DNA of 64,000 nt from Symsagittifera roscoffensis (Eukaryota > Xenacoelomorpha > Acoela > Convolutidae). Each line of letters opens with the position of its first letter. Positions within the stretch are counted from its first letter, which is position 1. The DNA is taken from contig NC_087063.1 of assembly GCF_963678635.1 (NCBI RefSeq), forward strand, positions 19,408,143 to 19,472,142, in the 5' to 3' direction. Below, piece by piece: positions 51,101-61,644 of this stretch. The translations under genes and the position numbers were made by a program. The notes beneath the pieces were generated by a model, which was not told where the DNA came from, did not search any database, and worked only from the letters and a program-made list of their open reading frames with translations.

Positions 51101-51988
51101 ACAAAATTATTAATATACAATAACGATTGATAAAAAGATCTCAGATCGTTTTCCTAAATTCTGCAGTAATATACAAAACATGTTTGAAAAATATTTATTG
51201 AAAAATCAAAATAAAAATTAGTAGCATGACAATAAATGGTTAGTAATTATAAATTATCCTGTTGTTCCAGCTTCATCGCCTAAACATAACAGCAATCATA
51301 AGCTCACTAATATCATAAAAATACTAAATCTATTCCTTACACAAATTTAAAACATTTTAAACTTAAATTCACTTAATTTTAAAATCAGATCATCAAGGCT
51401 TATCCTTGGATCTTAAATCATTTTCTATTTAATTAAATTTAAAACTTGATCATCAAGGCCTATCCTTGGATCAAAAAGAACAACTTTGTTCTCCCCCACC
51501 CACTTAACGAGTGTCTAACGACCTCAAACGTCGATTCACTATCCAACCCTTTCTAAAAACCCAGGACTAATAGAAATTTTTGAACAAAACTAATCATTCA
51601 AATTAGGATAAACAGTGAAGAACTTCGGTTATTCATCCTTCACTTGATCCCCCCTCTTACCAGACCCAGCATAAATCTTAGACTTAGTAAGTTTAAAATA
51701 GTATCTAACGAACTACTCGCGTTCTAATTATACCTGAACCCTGTGGATCGATTTACTATTCTCCAACCCTGAACACAATCACTACCCTTAAGTAAGATTA
51801 AGTAAGTTAACACCTTAGCTTATACTAGCCACGAGAAAGTATAAAATCATTCTTCGGAATCGATATACTTTTCTCCCCAACCCTGAACAAATAGACCCAG
51901 GTTAGGCTAACAAAAAAATCGTAAGGACTAACAGTTTAAGCAAATAGAAATCATTTAACAACCTTTTGCATCCGTCATCCTAAACCTT
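51100..51988 (+). promoter_or_regulatory. 5' leader of the + element with internal short repeats
   Basis: Long untranslated leader. A 25-bp near-palindromic motif (GATCATCAAGG...CCTTGGATC) occurs at 51,388-51,412 and 51,448-51,472. A second motif, CGATT-ACT...CCAACCCT(GAAC), occurs at about 51,532-51,550, 51,749-51,774 and 51,861-51,888. Related motifs are visible in the fossil leader (46.8-47.9 kb, opposite strand), so the architecture is old. Packaging or translation-control roles are only possible inferences. Confidence 0.6.
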
Positions 51989-52456
51989 ATGTCATTTAAA
52001 AACCTAGGAAATAAACAAACAATCGTTTTACACAATTGTGAAATAAATAACAAAAAATACGACCTTGTAATCACACCTCATACACAAACAGTTGGATACA
52101 TTAGAACAAAACGACAAACATTAAAGAGAAAAATAATAACTAAACAAAGACAAATAACACGAAAAAGATTTTCAAAAAATCGAAACGCATTTTCAGAATC
52201 AGAAACCAACAGTTTAGACGAACTTTATAAACTAAAAGAATCAATAGATAAAAATTGCCCAATTCACGATCAATTATATTTCTCTGACTCAGAAACAACT
52301 TCAAATTCATCAAAAAGAGGAAAAAGAAGAATAAAAAAGCAGTATAAACACAAACCAGTACATTTATACAATTGGAATCAACCAATTAGACACATTGATA
52401 ATTACATATTAACAGTCATCGAACGAAAAAATGAGCTCAACGCACACCCCAGGTGA
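51989..52456 (+). CDS. ORF0: small basic protein upstream of gag
   Basis: A 155-codon open frame ahead of gag whose end overlaps the gag start by 26 bases. The central part (about residues 38-65) is Lys/Arg-rich and the 65-105 segment is Ser/Asp/Glu-rich, followed by a second basic patch (SKRGKRRIKKQYKHK). There is no recognisable domain, signal peptide or membrane segment. Its C-terminal stretch around NWNQPIRHIDN has a clear match in the opposite-strand fossil near 46.5 kb, so the frame is a family feature rather than chance. The basic composition suggests nucleic-acid binding. The alternative is that it is the first part of gag made from its own start. Confidence 0.6.
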   Translation: MSFKNLGNKQTIVLHNCEINNKKYDLVITPHTQTVGYIRTKRQTLKRKIITKQRQITRKRFSKNRNAFSESETNSLDELYKLKESIDKNCPIHDQLYFSDSETTSNSSKRGKRRIKKQYKHKPVHLYNWNQPIRHIDNYILTVIERKNELNAHPR

Positions 52457-54728
52457 AGAAAGTCCAGATGATGATGATATTTTCCCCTTTATCGTAGATA
52501 CAACCACTGATAGAGGACAGCATATATTCTGCAAAAATTTACTCTTAAATTTGTTTGAACCCGGAATCAGTCCATGTAAAACAGAGTTCCCAGATGTAAA
52601 AATCAAAAGACAAATTATCGATCACTATCTAAAAGATATATGTAACCTAACACAACAATACGGAATCTACTCCATAGAATTCAGCTCACCAAACCAGAAT
52701 CACAGTAAATATATAATTCAAACAGACGACCTTGATTTAGAATTCTCAAAAGTATTCTCAGAATATATAAAAAGCATCCAATATCATAACTCACAAAGAG
52801 CAAACTACATATTCACCAATGAAGTTTTTGCGATAATATATAGTTACATCTCGATATTAGAAAACGAAATCCAGATACCAAATGTCTCACCGACAGAAAC
52901 ATCTAAACATATAAGAGTACGACATGAAATCACACTACTCTCTAGTTTTCTAAATATAATTAAAGAAAATTTCACGAAAGATGAAGTTTCACAACATACA
53001 AAACACGACTTACAAAAAATCTTGGCATGGTTCATAATAGATTATTTCACACATAATATTGATTTAATTTCACAAGCAAGAAAAAATTTTAGACCCCAAA
53101 ACTCAAACGATGATACTGCCATCACAGAACAATCAGACTATGTTTGGGACCCCGAATGGTCTCATCCCGCATTCATAAACTTCCCACAATCAATCTCAAG
53201 TCAAGCAATAAGTACGATATCTTATGTAAGAGATTATGTACGAGTAATACCATTAACCATTGATGCAACACCATTAAACTATAATACATTTTTACCCGAT
53301 ATGCAAAATAATAGTTTAAACTCTACAGTCATACACAATGAAAACCTCAATGGAACTAGGAATCTTACTCAACAAGATATCCAGACACCATCACACTTCA
53401 TAAATGAAGAAATCGTACACACAACAACTACACAACAAAGTATTTCACCAACACGTCCAAACTTAACAACACCAAGAAATACAAATCCTTCACAAACACA
53501 GGTAACATTACAATCAACCGTTAAACCTTCGGTTGCCCCAAAATATTCACACATGGATTACCAAACATACAGACCCATGACAATACCGCCAAAAACACGC
53601 AAAACGTTCACTAGAAACAACTTTGCAGACCATAATTATAATTACACACATCCATCAAAAACAAATTATCAACCACGAAAAAATTTTAGTAATTATACAA
53701 GATCTCGAAACTGGGATAACCCAATGGCACCACCTAATTCAGTAAATTTCCAAACAAATTTACATCCTCCACAGGATCGTAGTGAAAACTATCCATTTTT
53801 TCAACAAAATAAAAATAAAAAACAAACATCTTATCAAATGGATTACTTATCCTCAGATGATGATTTCTTACAACCAGATATATTTACACCCTATAATCAA
53901 GAATATCGTGGACAAGGAATACAGAAACCACATACATATCATAGAATTTTTTCTCCACAACCAATAGATACACAAAATCAACAACCAATTCAACAACAAA
54001 ACCCAATTAATACACAATCTTTTCAACCAATTCAGCAACAAAACCCAATGATTGCAAACTCGTACCAACCAGCACAAATGCAAAATGAAATACCACTCCC
54101 ATATTATCTTCAACAACACGAAATAACAAGAAATCACTTTTCAAATTCTTCTCAAATGCCAAATGCAGCAGAATCATTACAAATGACGATGAATCCATAC
54201 CTTATGGGTGGATCATCAATAACATCAAATAAACCTTTAATGGTATTCACAGGAACAGACCCTGAATATTCTGTAGAAGACTATTTAAATGCAGTCACAG
54301 CAAATTTGATTTTAAATATATGACCTGAACCAATTAATACGCCACTACATCAAAACTGGATACATCGACGCACAGCGTTAATACAAACAACTCTAGATGG
54401 CGCAGCCCAAAAATGGTTTTCAGTATTGCCTATAGAAATAAAATCAAATTGGAAAAGATTTACACAAGAATTTTCAAAAATGTTTGACTCCGAAAGAAAC
54501 AAACAACAACAAAGAGTTTTATGTAATGAAATTCGCAGATTACCAAACGAAACCATCAAGCAATTAGCAGTACGAATCGAAACACTAGTTCGAAAAGCGT
54601 ATTCATTAAATACACATGACTATAAAAACACAAAGATGACAGAAATCTTAATGATGACCTTAACACCACAATTAACCCGATTTAGATTTTCGAAAACTAG
54701 TAGACAAACTAGAACAAGCAGAAATCAC
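52431..54728 (+). CDS. gag: Gag-like polyprotein region of the + element (fossil, interrupted)
   Basis: This region encodes the structural protein of a Ty3-like element, expected to form the particle shell. The N-terminal part (52,431-53,300) is a mixed helical-looking region that aligns with the fossil gag near 44.6 kb. The middle (53,300-54,200) is Gln/Asn/Thr/Pro-rich and looks disordered. A retrotransposon-gag capsid domain follows at about 54,240-54,690, recognised by the FTGTDPEYSVEDYL start, the GAAQKWFS box and the NETIKQLAVR box. Much longer than ordinary Ty3-like gag because of the N-terminal and disordered parts. Not fully open across its length. Confidence 0.75.
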
Positions 54729-54729
54729 A

Positions 54730-55620
54730 ATGAAACTCGAAGAAACGGAAAATCTGAAATTACAATACGTTAACAGAATTGAAACAGCTTCCACAAATAT
54801 AAACAATATACAGGAATCAGATACAGATCTCGTTGAAAAAATCACTGAAATACTCAATATTTACGAAAAACACCCAAACTTTAAAGGCAAACCATCTTTC
54901 AAAAAATGGTGTAATTATTGCCGACGATACGGACATAGTATTTCTGAATGTAGACAAAAACAGCAAGACAATCAAAATAAACCTCAAAAATATAAAGAAC
55001 CAAATAAATCATTCTATCAATACATGAAAAAAGATCAAAATCTACCGAACAAAACAGTCTACAGCAACAACAGTTCAGGAAAACCACTCCCGAACAATAC
55101 AAATTATACAAGAAATCAATCACCATATAACTCAAGTTATAGAGGAAGATCACCAGAACGAAGAAACACGCATAATTCATCACAAAATCACTACAATAGA
55201 CCAAATAGTCGAAATAACTACTCCAGATCACATTCAAATTCACAACGATTTGTTTCTAGATCTAATTCCCAATCAAGAAATAATTATTATCCAAACAATC
55301 AATCACGAAATTCATCATACAATAGGAATAGAAACTACTCCAATAATCGGAATAGAAGTTATTCAAACAACCGAAACCAGAATTACCCGAACAATCAATC
55401 AAGGAATAACTCATATAATAGATCGAACTATAACAGACCAAACAATAATTACCAAAACAGATCGCAAAATAATTCACAAAATCGACACTCAAGTTATAAT
55501 AATCGTTATAGAAATTATTCCCAATCACCACACCGGAATAATAATAACTATAATAATTCTAATAATCGCCACAGAAGTAGTACACCTAAACATCAAAGAT
55601 ATATTAATCAAGTACAATCT
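54730..55620 (+). CDS. Nucleocapsid zinc knuckle and Asn/Arg/Ser/Tyr-rich linker
   Basis: A single CCHC zinc knuckle (CNYCRRYGHSISEC) lies near 54,910-54,952 and marks the RNA-binding nucleocapsid. It is followed by about 170 residues made almost entirely of Asn, Ser, Arg, Tyr, Gln and Pro in SYNRN/NYSNN-type repeats (about 55,050-55,600). The frame differs from that of the capsid part; a gag-pol frame change is usual in the family. The linker is expected to be disordered and RNA-binding. Confidence 0.8.
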
Positions 55621-55974
55621 AATCCAGAAACAACATCAGACCCTCCAGGTATTGATGACACAGTAACTGATACGTTACAACTCAACCAAATAAACTGTGG
55701 ACCATCAGATTCAGAAAGCGATGCAGAAAACACTCTCTCCATCAACATGATAAAAGTCGAAAATGACTATGAACCTGTTATATATGAAGAACCTTTTTCA
55801 TCACACATATATGAGAATCAATCAGAACTCCTTCACAATTATTATATTGAACCCGTCCATTCCACACCGACGACACAAAAAACTAATGAAATTAACACTA
55901 CAAACCAACCCAATGAGAAAGAAAAAACAAAATGCTTGAATACAAATCACATCTATCAAAACATACAAAAAGAA

Positions 55975-56370
55975 CAACCCAAAGAAAAAATTTGGACAAT
56001 ACCATTTCTTTTGGAAAGTCCAAAAAGCAAAGAATTTCAACCACCAGATCTTGAAATTGATTTTTTAATTGATTCAGGAGCAGAATCAAATATAATAAAC
56101 ATTCCCACATGGAATGAAATAAAAACCTTACACCCAAAGCTAACACCTCTTGAAACCTCCAGCAAACTAGCAACAGCACAAGGATCAACATTAATAAACT
56201 ACGGAAAAATTCAATTATTTCTTCTCCCCACAAGAACAATGGAGCAAAACAAAATTTTAACCAAACCATTTAAACAAATTTTCCATATCACTGATATTAA
56301 ACACAATATCATTGGAATACCATTTATCTCTAAATATATACCAACAATCAACATCTTGAATAGTAAAATA
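55975..56370 (+). CDS. Aspartic protease domain (retropepsin)
   Basis: The active-site string FLIDSGAESNIIN (catalytic DSG at about 56,071-56,079) and the downstream NIIGIPFI box near 56,305-56,330 are typical of Ty3-like proteases that cut Gag-Pol. The preceding stretch 55,620-55,975 is acidic and then Asn/Thr-rich, with no recognised domain. Order and spacing to RT fit Metaviridae. Confidence 0.85.
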
Positions 56371-56399
56371 TTAATCAAAGATAAATATACAAAAACAAA

Positions 56400-57000
56400 A
56401 GACACATCCCTAACATTTTTTCAAAGATTAAATAAACAACCACCATTTTTTTCAAAATTTTACCCAATATATAACCAACAAAGAAAACACTTGAAACCAC
56501 TATCAGGAAACATCTATAATTTTTCAATCAAACAAGTTCACCAATATGATAAAAAACAAAACAAACAAAAATTTTATATGTCAGATTTTGAATTCAAACC
56601 TATTCATAAGTTTTTCAAAATCACAATCTCATCAATAAAATATTTGAAAAACTCGAATTCAGATATTATTTCCTTACATGTATACAACAATACACCTTAC
56701 CAAGTAACATTACCTTTAGGACTTTTAGGCTATTGCGAAACCAACGCTACAATATCACCAATACACGAAAAAGCATATCGTGTAAAAAATATACTCCAAT
56801 TACTAGATATTTGCCAATCCACAATCCTTAATGAAGAATTATCTATAAATAATATAATAAGTAACGAAAACAGAAATACGGATTATTTCACAAAAACCCC
56901 ATATTTCAAACCTACATTCAACATAAGTAACTACACAGAGAATCAACAGAAATTTTTAACAATGTTTAATTTCCAACATTCACAAATAACACAAGACGAA
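56400..57000 (+). CDS. Unassigned domain between protease and RT
   Basis: About 200 residues separate PR from RT, more than in most Ty3-like elements. The part at about 56,650-56,830 (SLHVYNNTPYQVTLPLGLLG then a run ending in LQLLDICQS) has the look of a beta-rich fold, loosely reminiscent of dUTPase-like inserts seen in some retroelements. I see no diagnostic dUTPase motif, so the function is open. Confidence 0.45.
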
Positions 57001-57900
57001 TTTGAAAAACTAGCAAAACAGCTAATTAAATATTCATCAGTCTATGCAACATCCAAATTTGATGTTGGCAAAATCAGCTCATCACTACATCTCCCATTAA
57101 AACCAGACGCAGTTTTCAAAAAACAAAGAGCAAGTAAAGTACCAATTCACTTACACGATAAAGTGAACAGATTACTCGACATTTTAGAACAATACAACAT
57201 TATATCACCAGTAAACAAAGAGGAACAACCAAAAGGCAACACATTTATCAACCCTGTTATCATTCTAGCCAAAGGAGAATCATTAAAAATTGTTCTCGAT
57301 GCTAGATACCTCAACTCACTCATAGATGAATCAAAGTGTAATTGGCCCATTGAACCAATACAAGTTATTTTAACAAAAATAAACGGAAAATACTTTACCA
57401 CCGCCGATATGAATAGTGCATATAATCAAATGCCATTAGATGAACAATCACGACGCTTAACACAATTTGTTATTGGAAATCAACAATACGAATTCAACCG
57501 CGTATTCTATGGAATATCCATAGGACCAGCAGCATTTTCAGCTTTTATGAGCAAATTTTTCGACCACTAATACTCAAGAAAAATGCAATCACCTATTTAG
57601 ACGATGTTTTTATGCAATCACAAACAAAAGAGGAAATGTTCAATGTTTTAGAACAATATCACCAAATACTTCAGAACGAAAATCTGAAGGCCGCCCCCGA
57701 TAAATCACACTTCTTTTTGACAAAAGTTAAATTCTTAGGGCATAATATAGAAAGAAAAACAATCACTCCATTGAAATCACGTATAGACGCTATTCAAAAA
57801 CTCCAACCACCAACAAATAAAAAGAAAATCCAAGAATTCCTTGGAATGTTAAACTTTTTAAGCAAATATGTTTATAAGATGCAATTATATCTACGACCAT
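57000..57900 (+). CDS. Reverse transcriptase domain (Ty3-like; fossil)
   Basis: In-order RT blocks are LDARYLN near 57,298, FTTADMNSAYNQMPL near 57,393, FYGISIGPAAFSAFM near 57,507, catalytic YLDD at 57,594-57,605, and the LGMLNFLSKYV thumb box near 57,840. The block order and FLG/LGMLNF boxes place it in Metaviridae (Ty3-like) rather than Belpaoviridae. It copies the element RNA into DNA. Part of an interrupted pol. Confidence 0.9.
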
Positions 57901-57979
57901 TCTATAACATACTTAGACAACAAAATAATTTTGAATGGAATATAGAACATCAAGCACGATTTGAAGAAATTAAAAAACT

Positions 57980-58420
57980 TCTAACTGAACAAATTTCAAA
58001 CACAATTCCAGATTCAAATCAACCATTTTATGCAATGTGCGATGCTTCGAACTTTGGCATCGGCGCAGCATTATTACAATCACATAATAGTACAAATAAA
58101 ACGAACCTCATATCAGCGAATTCTCGATTATTCACTCAAGCAGAACTACGACTCTCAACTCTAATGAGAGAATGTACAGCCATAATATATACACTAACAG
58201 AATATGAATTTCTGATGCTTGGATCAAAACATCCCACAGTTCTATTCACAGACCATAAACCAATCATCTTTCTTTTTACACAAAAGTCTAATCCAAACCA
58301 CCGAGTTTATAGATTTCAACTCATTTTAATGAAATTCCCAAACTTACATATAGTTTGGACCGCAGGAAAAAATCTTGCATTACCAGACACCTTAAGTCGA
58401 AATACGCCACCTGAATTACT
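57980..58420 (+). CDS. RNase H domain
   Basis: Acidic residues appear in the expected boxes: CDASNFGIGA (58,038 on), RECTAI near 58,167, TDHKP near 58,250, and LPDTLSR near 58,382. It removes the RNA strand during reverse transcription and is contiguous with RT as in Ty3-like elements. The 58,420-59,100 stretch after it is a long linker with no recognised domain. Confidence 0.88.
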
Positions 58421-59099
58421 TACACGAAAAACCACAGTTGAAATACCCAAAAACATAAAATTCTACCTTGCAGAAAATGAAACATCACCCCGATTGGAAT
58501 GCAAATATGCAGTAAAAACTGACGTTGAACAATCACAAATAAATAATTTACAACATTTCCCACTTTATTTAGATTGTCAAAATAATCACTATGAAGTTGA
58601 TCTACTTGGAACATCAACTTTTAAACCAATCCCATATTCACAATGGATAAAAAACAACACCCAACAAAAAAGAATAAAACAACACCCGCCTAAAAAAGAC
58701 CATTTTCCACTAATTGAAAAAGAAAATTTGACTGATAAAATAAACTTATCAGGACCACAAACAAACGATTCAAAATACACAATAAATCAAGTTTTTGACC
58801 TCCATGACCCACTTGACACAATACTCTTATCTAAATTAGAAATTGAAAACATTTTTCTCCCCCCAACAGAAACAATTACAATTTCAACACTGAAACAATA
58901 TCAAAACCTTGACCCAGTAATTCGACAACTGAAATCATGGCACAAATATAAAACTAAACCTATCAAAGCAGATTCAACTATTCTAGGAAACAAAACACTC
59001 CTCCGATATTTTCGAAAATTCAACAATACAACGATTAACGAAAACACAGACCTTCTAGAATACAAACTAAATGAATCTACAGCTCCCTGTCTCCCTTTA

Positions 59100-60340
59100 A
59101 GTATGATTCTTATAGCTTTTAATATTTCACATACACAAAATATTAAAGGACACTCTGGATCAGAAAAAAACATATTCAAATTTTATACAAAACTTTTATT
59201 TCCCAAATGCACCAATTTGGATAAAAGTACTATGCAATGACTGTATAGTATGTCAACTAAATAAACCTTACCCAAATCAAAAACAAATAGCACAAAAACA
59301 AGATTTTAAAGGACAAAGTTTGTACTTTAATCATCGTATCTCATTTGATACCAAAGGACCAATTTCACCCTCATCCGAAGGAAACTCCTACATTATGGTA
59401 ATTGTTGACGCATTTACACATTATGAAGCACTTAACCCAGTACCACATTGTAACGCTTATTACGCTTACACAACACTCTATGAACACTGGATAGCAAAAT
59501 TCGGACTACCAGAAATTTTAGTTACAGACAACGGTACAGAATTCATAAATAATGAAATCATCACACTATGTCATTTATATAACATTAAACACAAACCACG
59601 TACATCTCACGCACCTTGGACAAACGGCTTAGTCGAAGGTATGAACCGTTCATTACAAGAATATCTCAGATGTATCATCAATGGAAATGATACAAGATAT
59701 ACCGAATGGTCAGCAGATGTAAAACTATTTCCCTTAGAATATAATTCACAAATCACGACAACTTTAGGAATGTCACCATATGAAATGGTTTTTAACCAAA
59801 AGCCACGCAAACCAATAATGTTTACAGCAAACTCTCATAAAAACGCACAAGGTTATTGTCAACCAAATAAAGACTCAATTTGTTATAACCTACCATTACA
59901 TACACACGATGAAGATCATTTTCATCACCCACAAATTCTTAAATTAGCCTCCGGTACACACACCGAATGGATTTTAAACAGAGATAAAAAACACAATGAA
60001 ATTTACCAAAAGGTAACAAAAAAGTTGTTACAAAGGCAAAATATTAATGAACAAATAAATTCACGCTTTACACCAGCCTCCGATTTAAAAATTGGAACAT
60101 TTGTTTTAATACCCAATTTTAATACTCAAAAAGGAATTTCAAAAAAGTTACAACCCCTTCGTAAAGGACCATACCAAATAATTGCAAAACCCACTGATGT
60201 CACATATAAAATCACCGACTCAGATAAAAAAGAAATCGTTCAACACCGAAATAACCTATTACCTTATTATCCAAAAGAATACGCACTCCGCGAACTAACT
60301 CAATTATATTCTTTTACAGGTTTAAAAGTTATTCAAAATA
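59100..60340 (+). CDS. Integrase: zinc region, DD35E core and GPY-type C-terminus
   Basis: An HHCC-like zinc-binding region lies at about 59,120-59,270. The catalytic core has D in FDTKG (near 59,347), D in VTDNGTEF (near 59,526) and E in GLVEGMN exactly 35 residues after the second D. The C-terminal module RKGPYQI near 60,154-60,174 is the GPY/F motif typical of Ty3-like integrases. The tail to 60,627 is basic and Lys/Asn-rich, with no chromodomain signature. Part of an interrupted pol. Confidence 0.88.
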
Positions 60341-60627
60341 ACCCACATACGGACAACATAACAAAGGAACAAAATGATATTCACCTCGGAAATCAAAATA
60401 CAAAATCAAACACCACAAAAAACAATACAAAAAATCTCGATCAAAATACATCTCAAAAAGAAAGAAAAAATAGAAAAATGACAGAACAAATAATACCCCA
60501 AAAACAAATCGACAAATCAGAACATAGAGAGTCTTCACGACTTAGAAATCAACCACGTAAAAATTATAAAGTATTCATCCCACAATCTAAAATATTAAAG
60601 AAAGTTGAATTTCAAAAACAACCTTAA

Positions 60628-61221
60628 ATTCTACATTTAAAAATCTTTGCACCTCTGAAACATTTTACACTTTCATTTTTCAAGATAACATGCTGATAAA
60701 CACGCAGCGATTCTAGTTCAAAATTAGCCAATAGGATTCATCCAATCCGTCACCTTCTATAACTTTAACACAAACCAACTAGACGAAAAATATTAAACTC
60801 CAGGCATATCTATAACTATAACTCTACGACCTCCAGGTCAAAAATAAGCAAACCACTCCAACTTGACAACTAAAATAAATATCACCATAATATCATAACC
60901 CTCCCTTATCTAATAAACCAAAGATCAACAATATTTCCCCAACTCAGCCCTCAAATACCCCCCAAACAAATATGTTAAATTAGCCTAAAGTAAAAGAACG
61001 ACCATTTTATTTAGCCTAAAGTATAAAAATCTCAAAAATACCCCAGATCATTTGACAAATGAAAATAAAGACAAAGAAGACCTCCCGATCACCATAAAAA
61101 TTGCCCCCAACAATTTTTTACAAAACTCAACCCACATGTCAAAAAACTAATAAATAATCCGACCACACTTGAAAATTGCCCCAAACAACAAAAAATATTC
61201 GATCACGAAGCCATTTCTTAA
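60628..61221 (+). other. Non-coding interval between pol and the small hydrophobic ORFs
   Basis: No convincing frame. TTAGCCTAAAGTA occurs at 60,980-60,992 and 61,011-61,023, and AAAATTGCCCC-type strings occur near 61,097 and 61,168. It may hold signals for a spliced downstream mRNA, as env-bearing relatives use, but no specific site is assigned. Confidence 0.5.
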
Positions 61222-61470
61222 ATGCTCTTCTATCAAACAGTCACTAAAATTATCACAAACCTCAAACAATTTTTTACGATACTTGAAACTTTCATAATAT
61301 TTCTTTTTGATATCCTTGAATCTTTTCTAATACTCTTAATCATTTTTTGTAATATTTTTTTAATTTTCTACACTATATTCGAACTATTTCTCCTTTTTCA
61401 AAAACCCTTGATTATATCCACAGGTACGATTTATAAAACTTGTCTAAATGATACGAACTATTTTCAGTAG
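61222..61470 (+). CDS. Small hydrophobic membrane protein 1 (82 codons)
   Basis: Residues about 17-33 and 35-62 form strongly hydrophobic Phe/Leu/Ile segments consistent with two membrane passes, with a polar C-terminal tail (about residues 65-82). There is no family match I can name. It sits between pol and env and overlaps the next small ORF by 23 bases, which suggests a compact accessory cassette. Size and hydrophobicity resemble viroporins, but this is analogy only; an AT-rich chance frame is the main alternative. Confidence 0.5.
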   Translation: MLFYQTVTKIITNLKQFFTILETFIIFLFDILESFLILLIIFCNIFLIFYTIFELFLLFQKPLIISTGTIYKTCLNDTNYFQ

Positions 61471-61624
61471 AACTGATATTTTTCTACTATTTGTAATTTT
61501 CATAACATTTCTATCATCCCTCATTTTGACTATATGCAAATGTATAAAGAAAGCAATCATCACATTCGCTCTAGCAACAATCCTCCTAATTCTTTTCTTA
61601 GAAGAATACTTTAATAAACATTAA
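61448..61624 (+). CDS. Small hydrophobic membrane protein 2 (58 codons)
   Basis: A helical-hairpin layout: hydrophobic residues about 11-29, a basic Cys-containing turn (CKCIKK), and hydrophobic residues about 36-51, then a short acidic/basic tail. In the minus-strand fossil, a hydrophobic segment followed by a Pro/Asn-rich start lies in the same position between pol and the pre-env ORF (about 37,196-36,909 and its duplicate near 32.5 kb). That supports a real family ORF. Function unknown. Confidence 0.5.
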   Translation: MIRTIFSRTDIFLLFVIFITFLSSLILTICKCIKKAIITFALATILLILFLEEYFNKH

Positions 61625-61644
61625 CTTTTTCACTAAAAGAATAG

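Noticed and set aside
52140-60538. Many minus-strand frames opposite gag and pol
   Set aside because: They are shadows of the A-rich coding strand, with Phe/Leu/Cys-rich composition and no domains.
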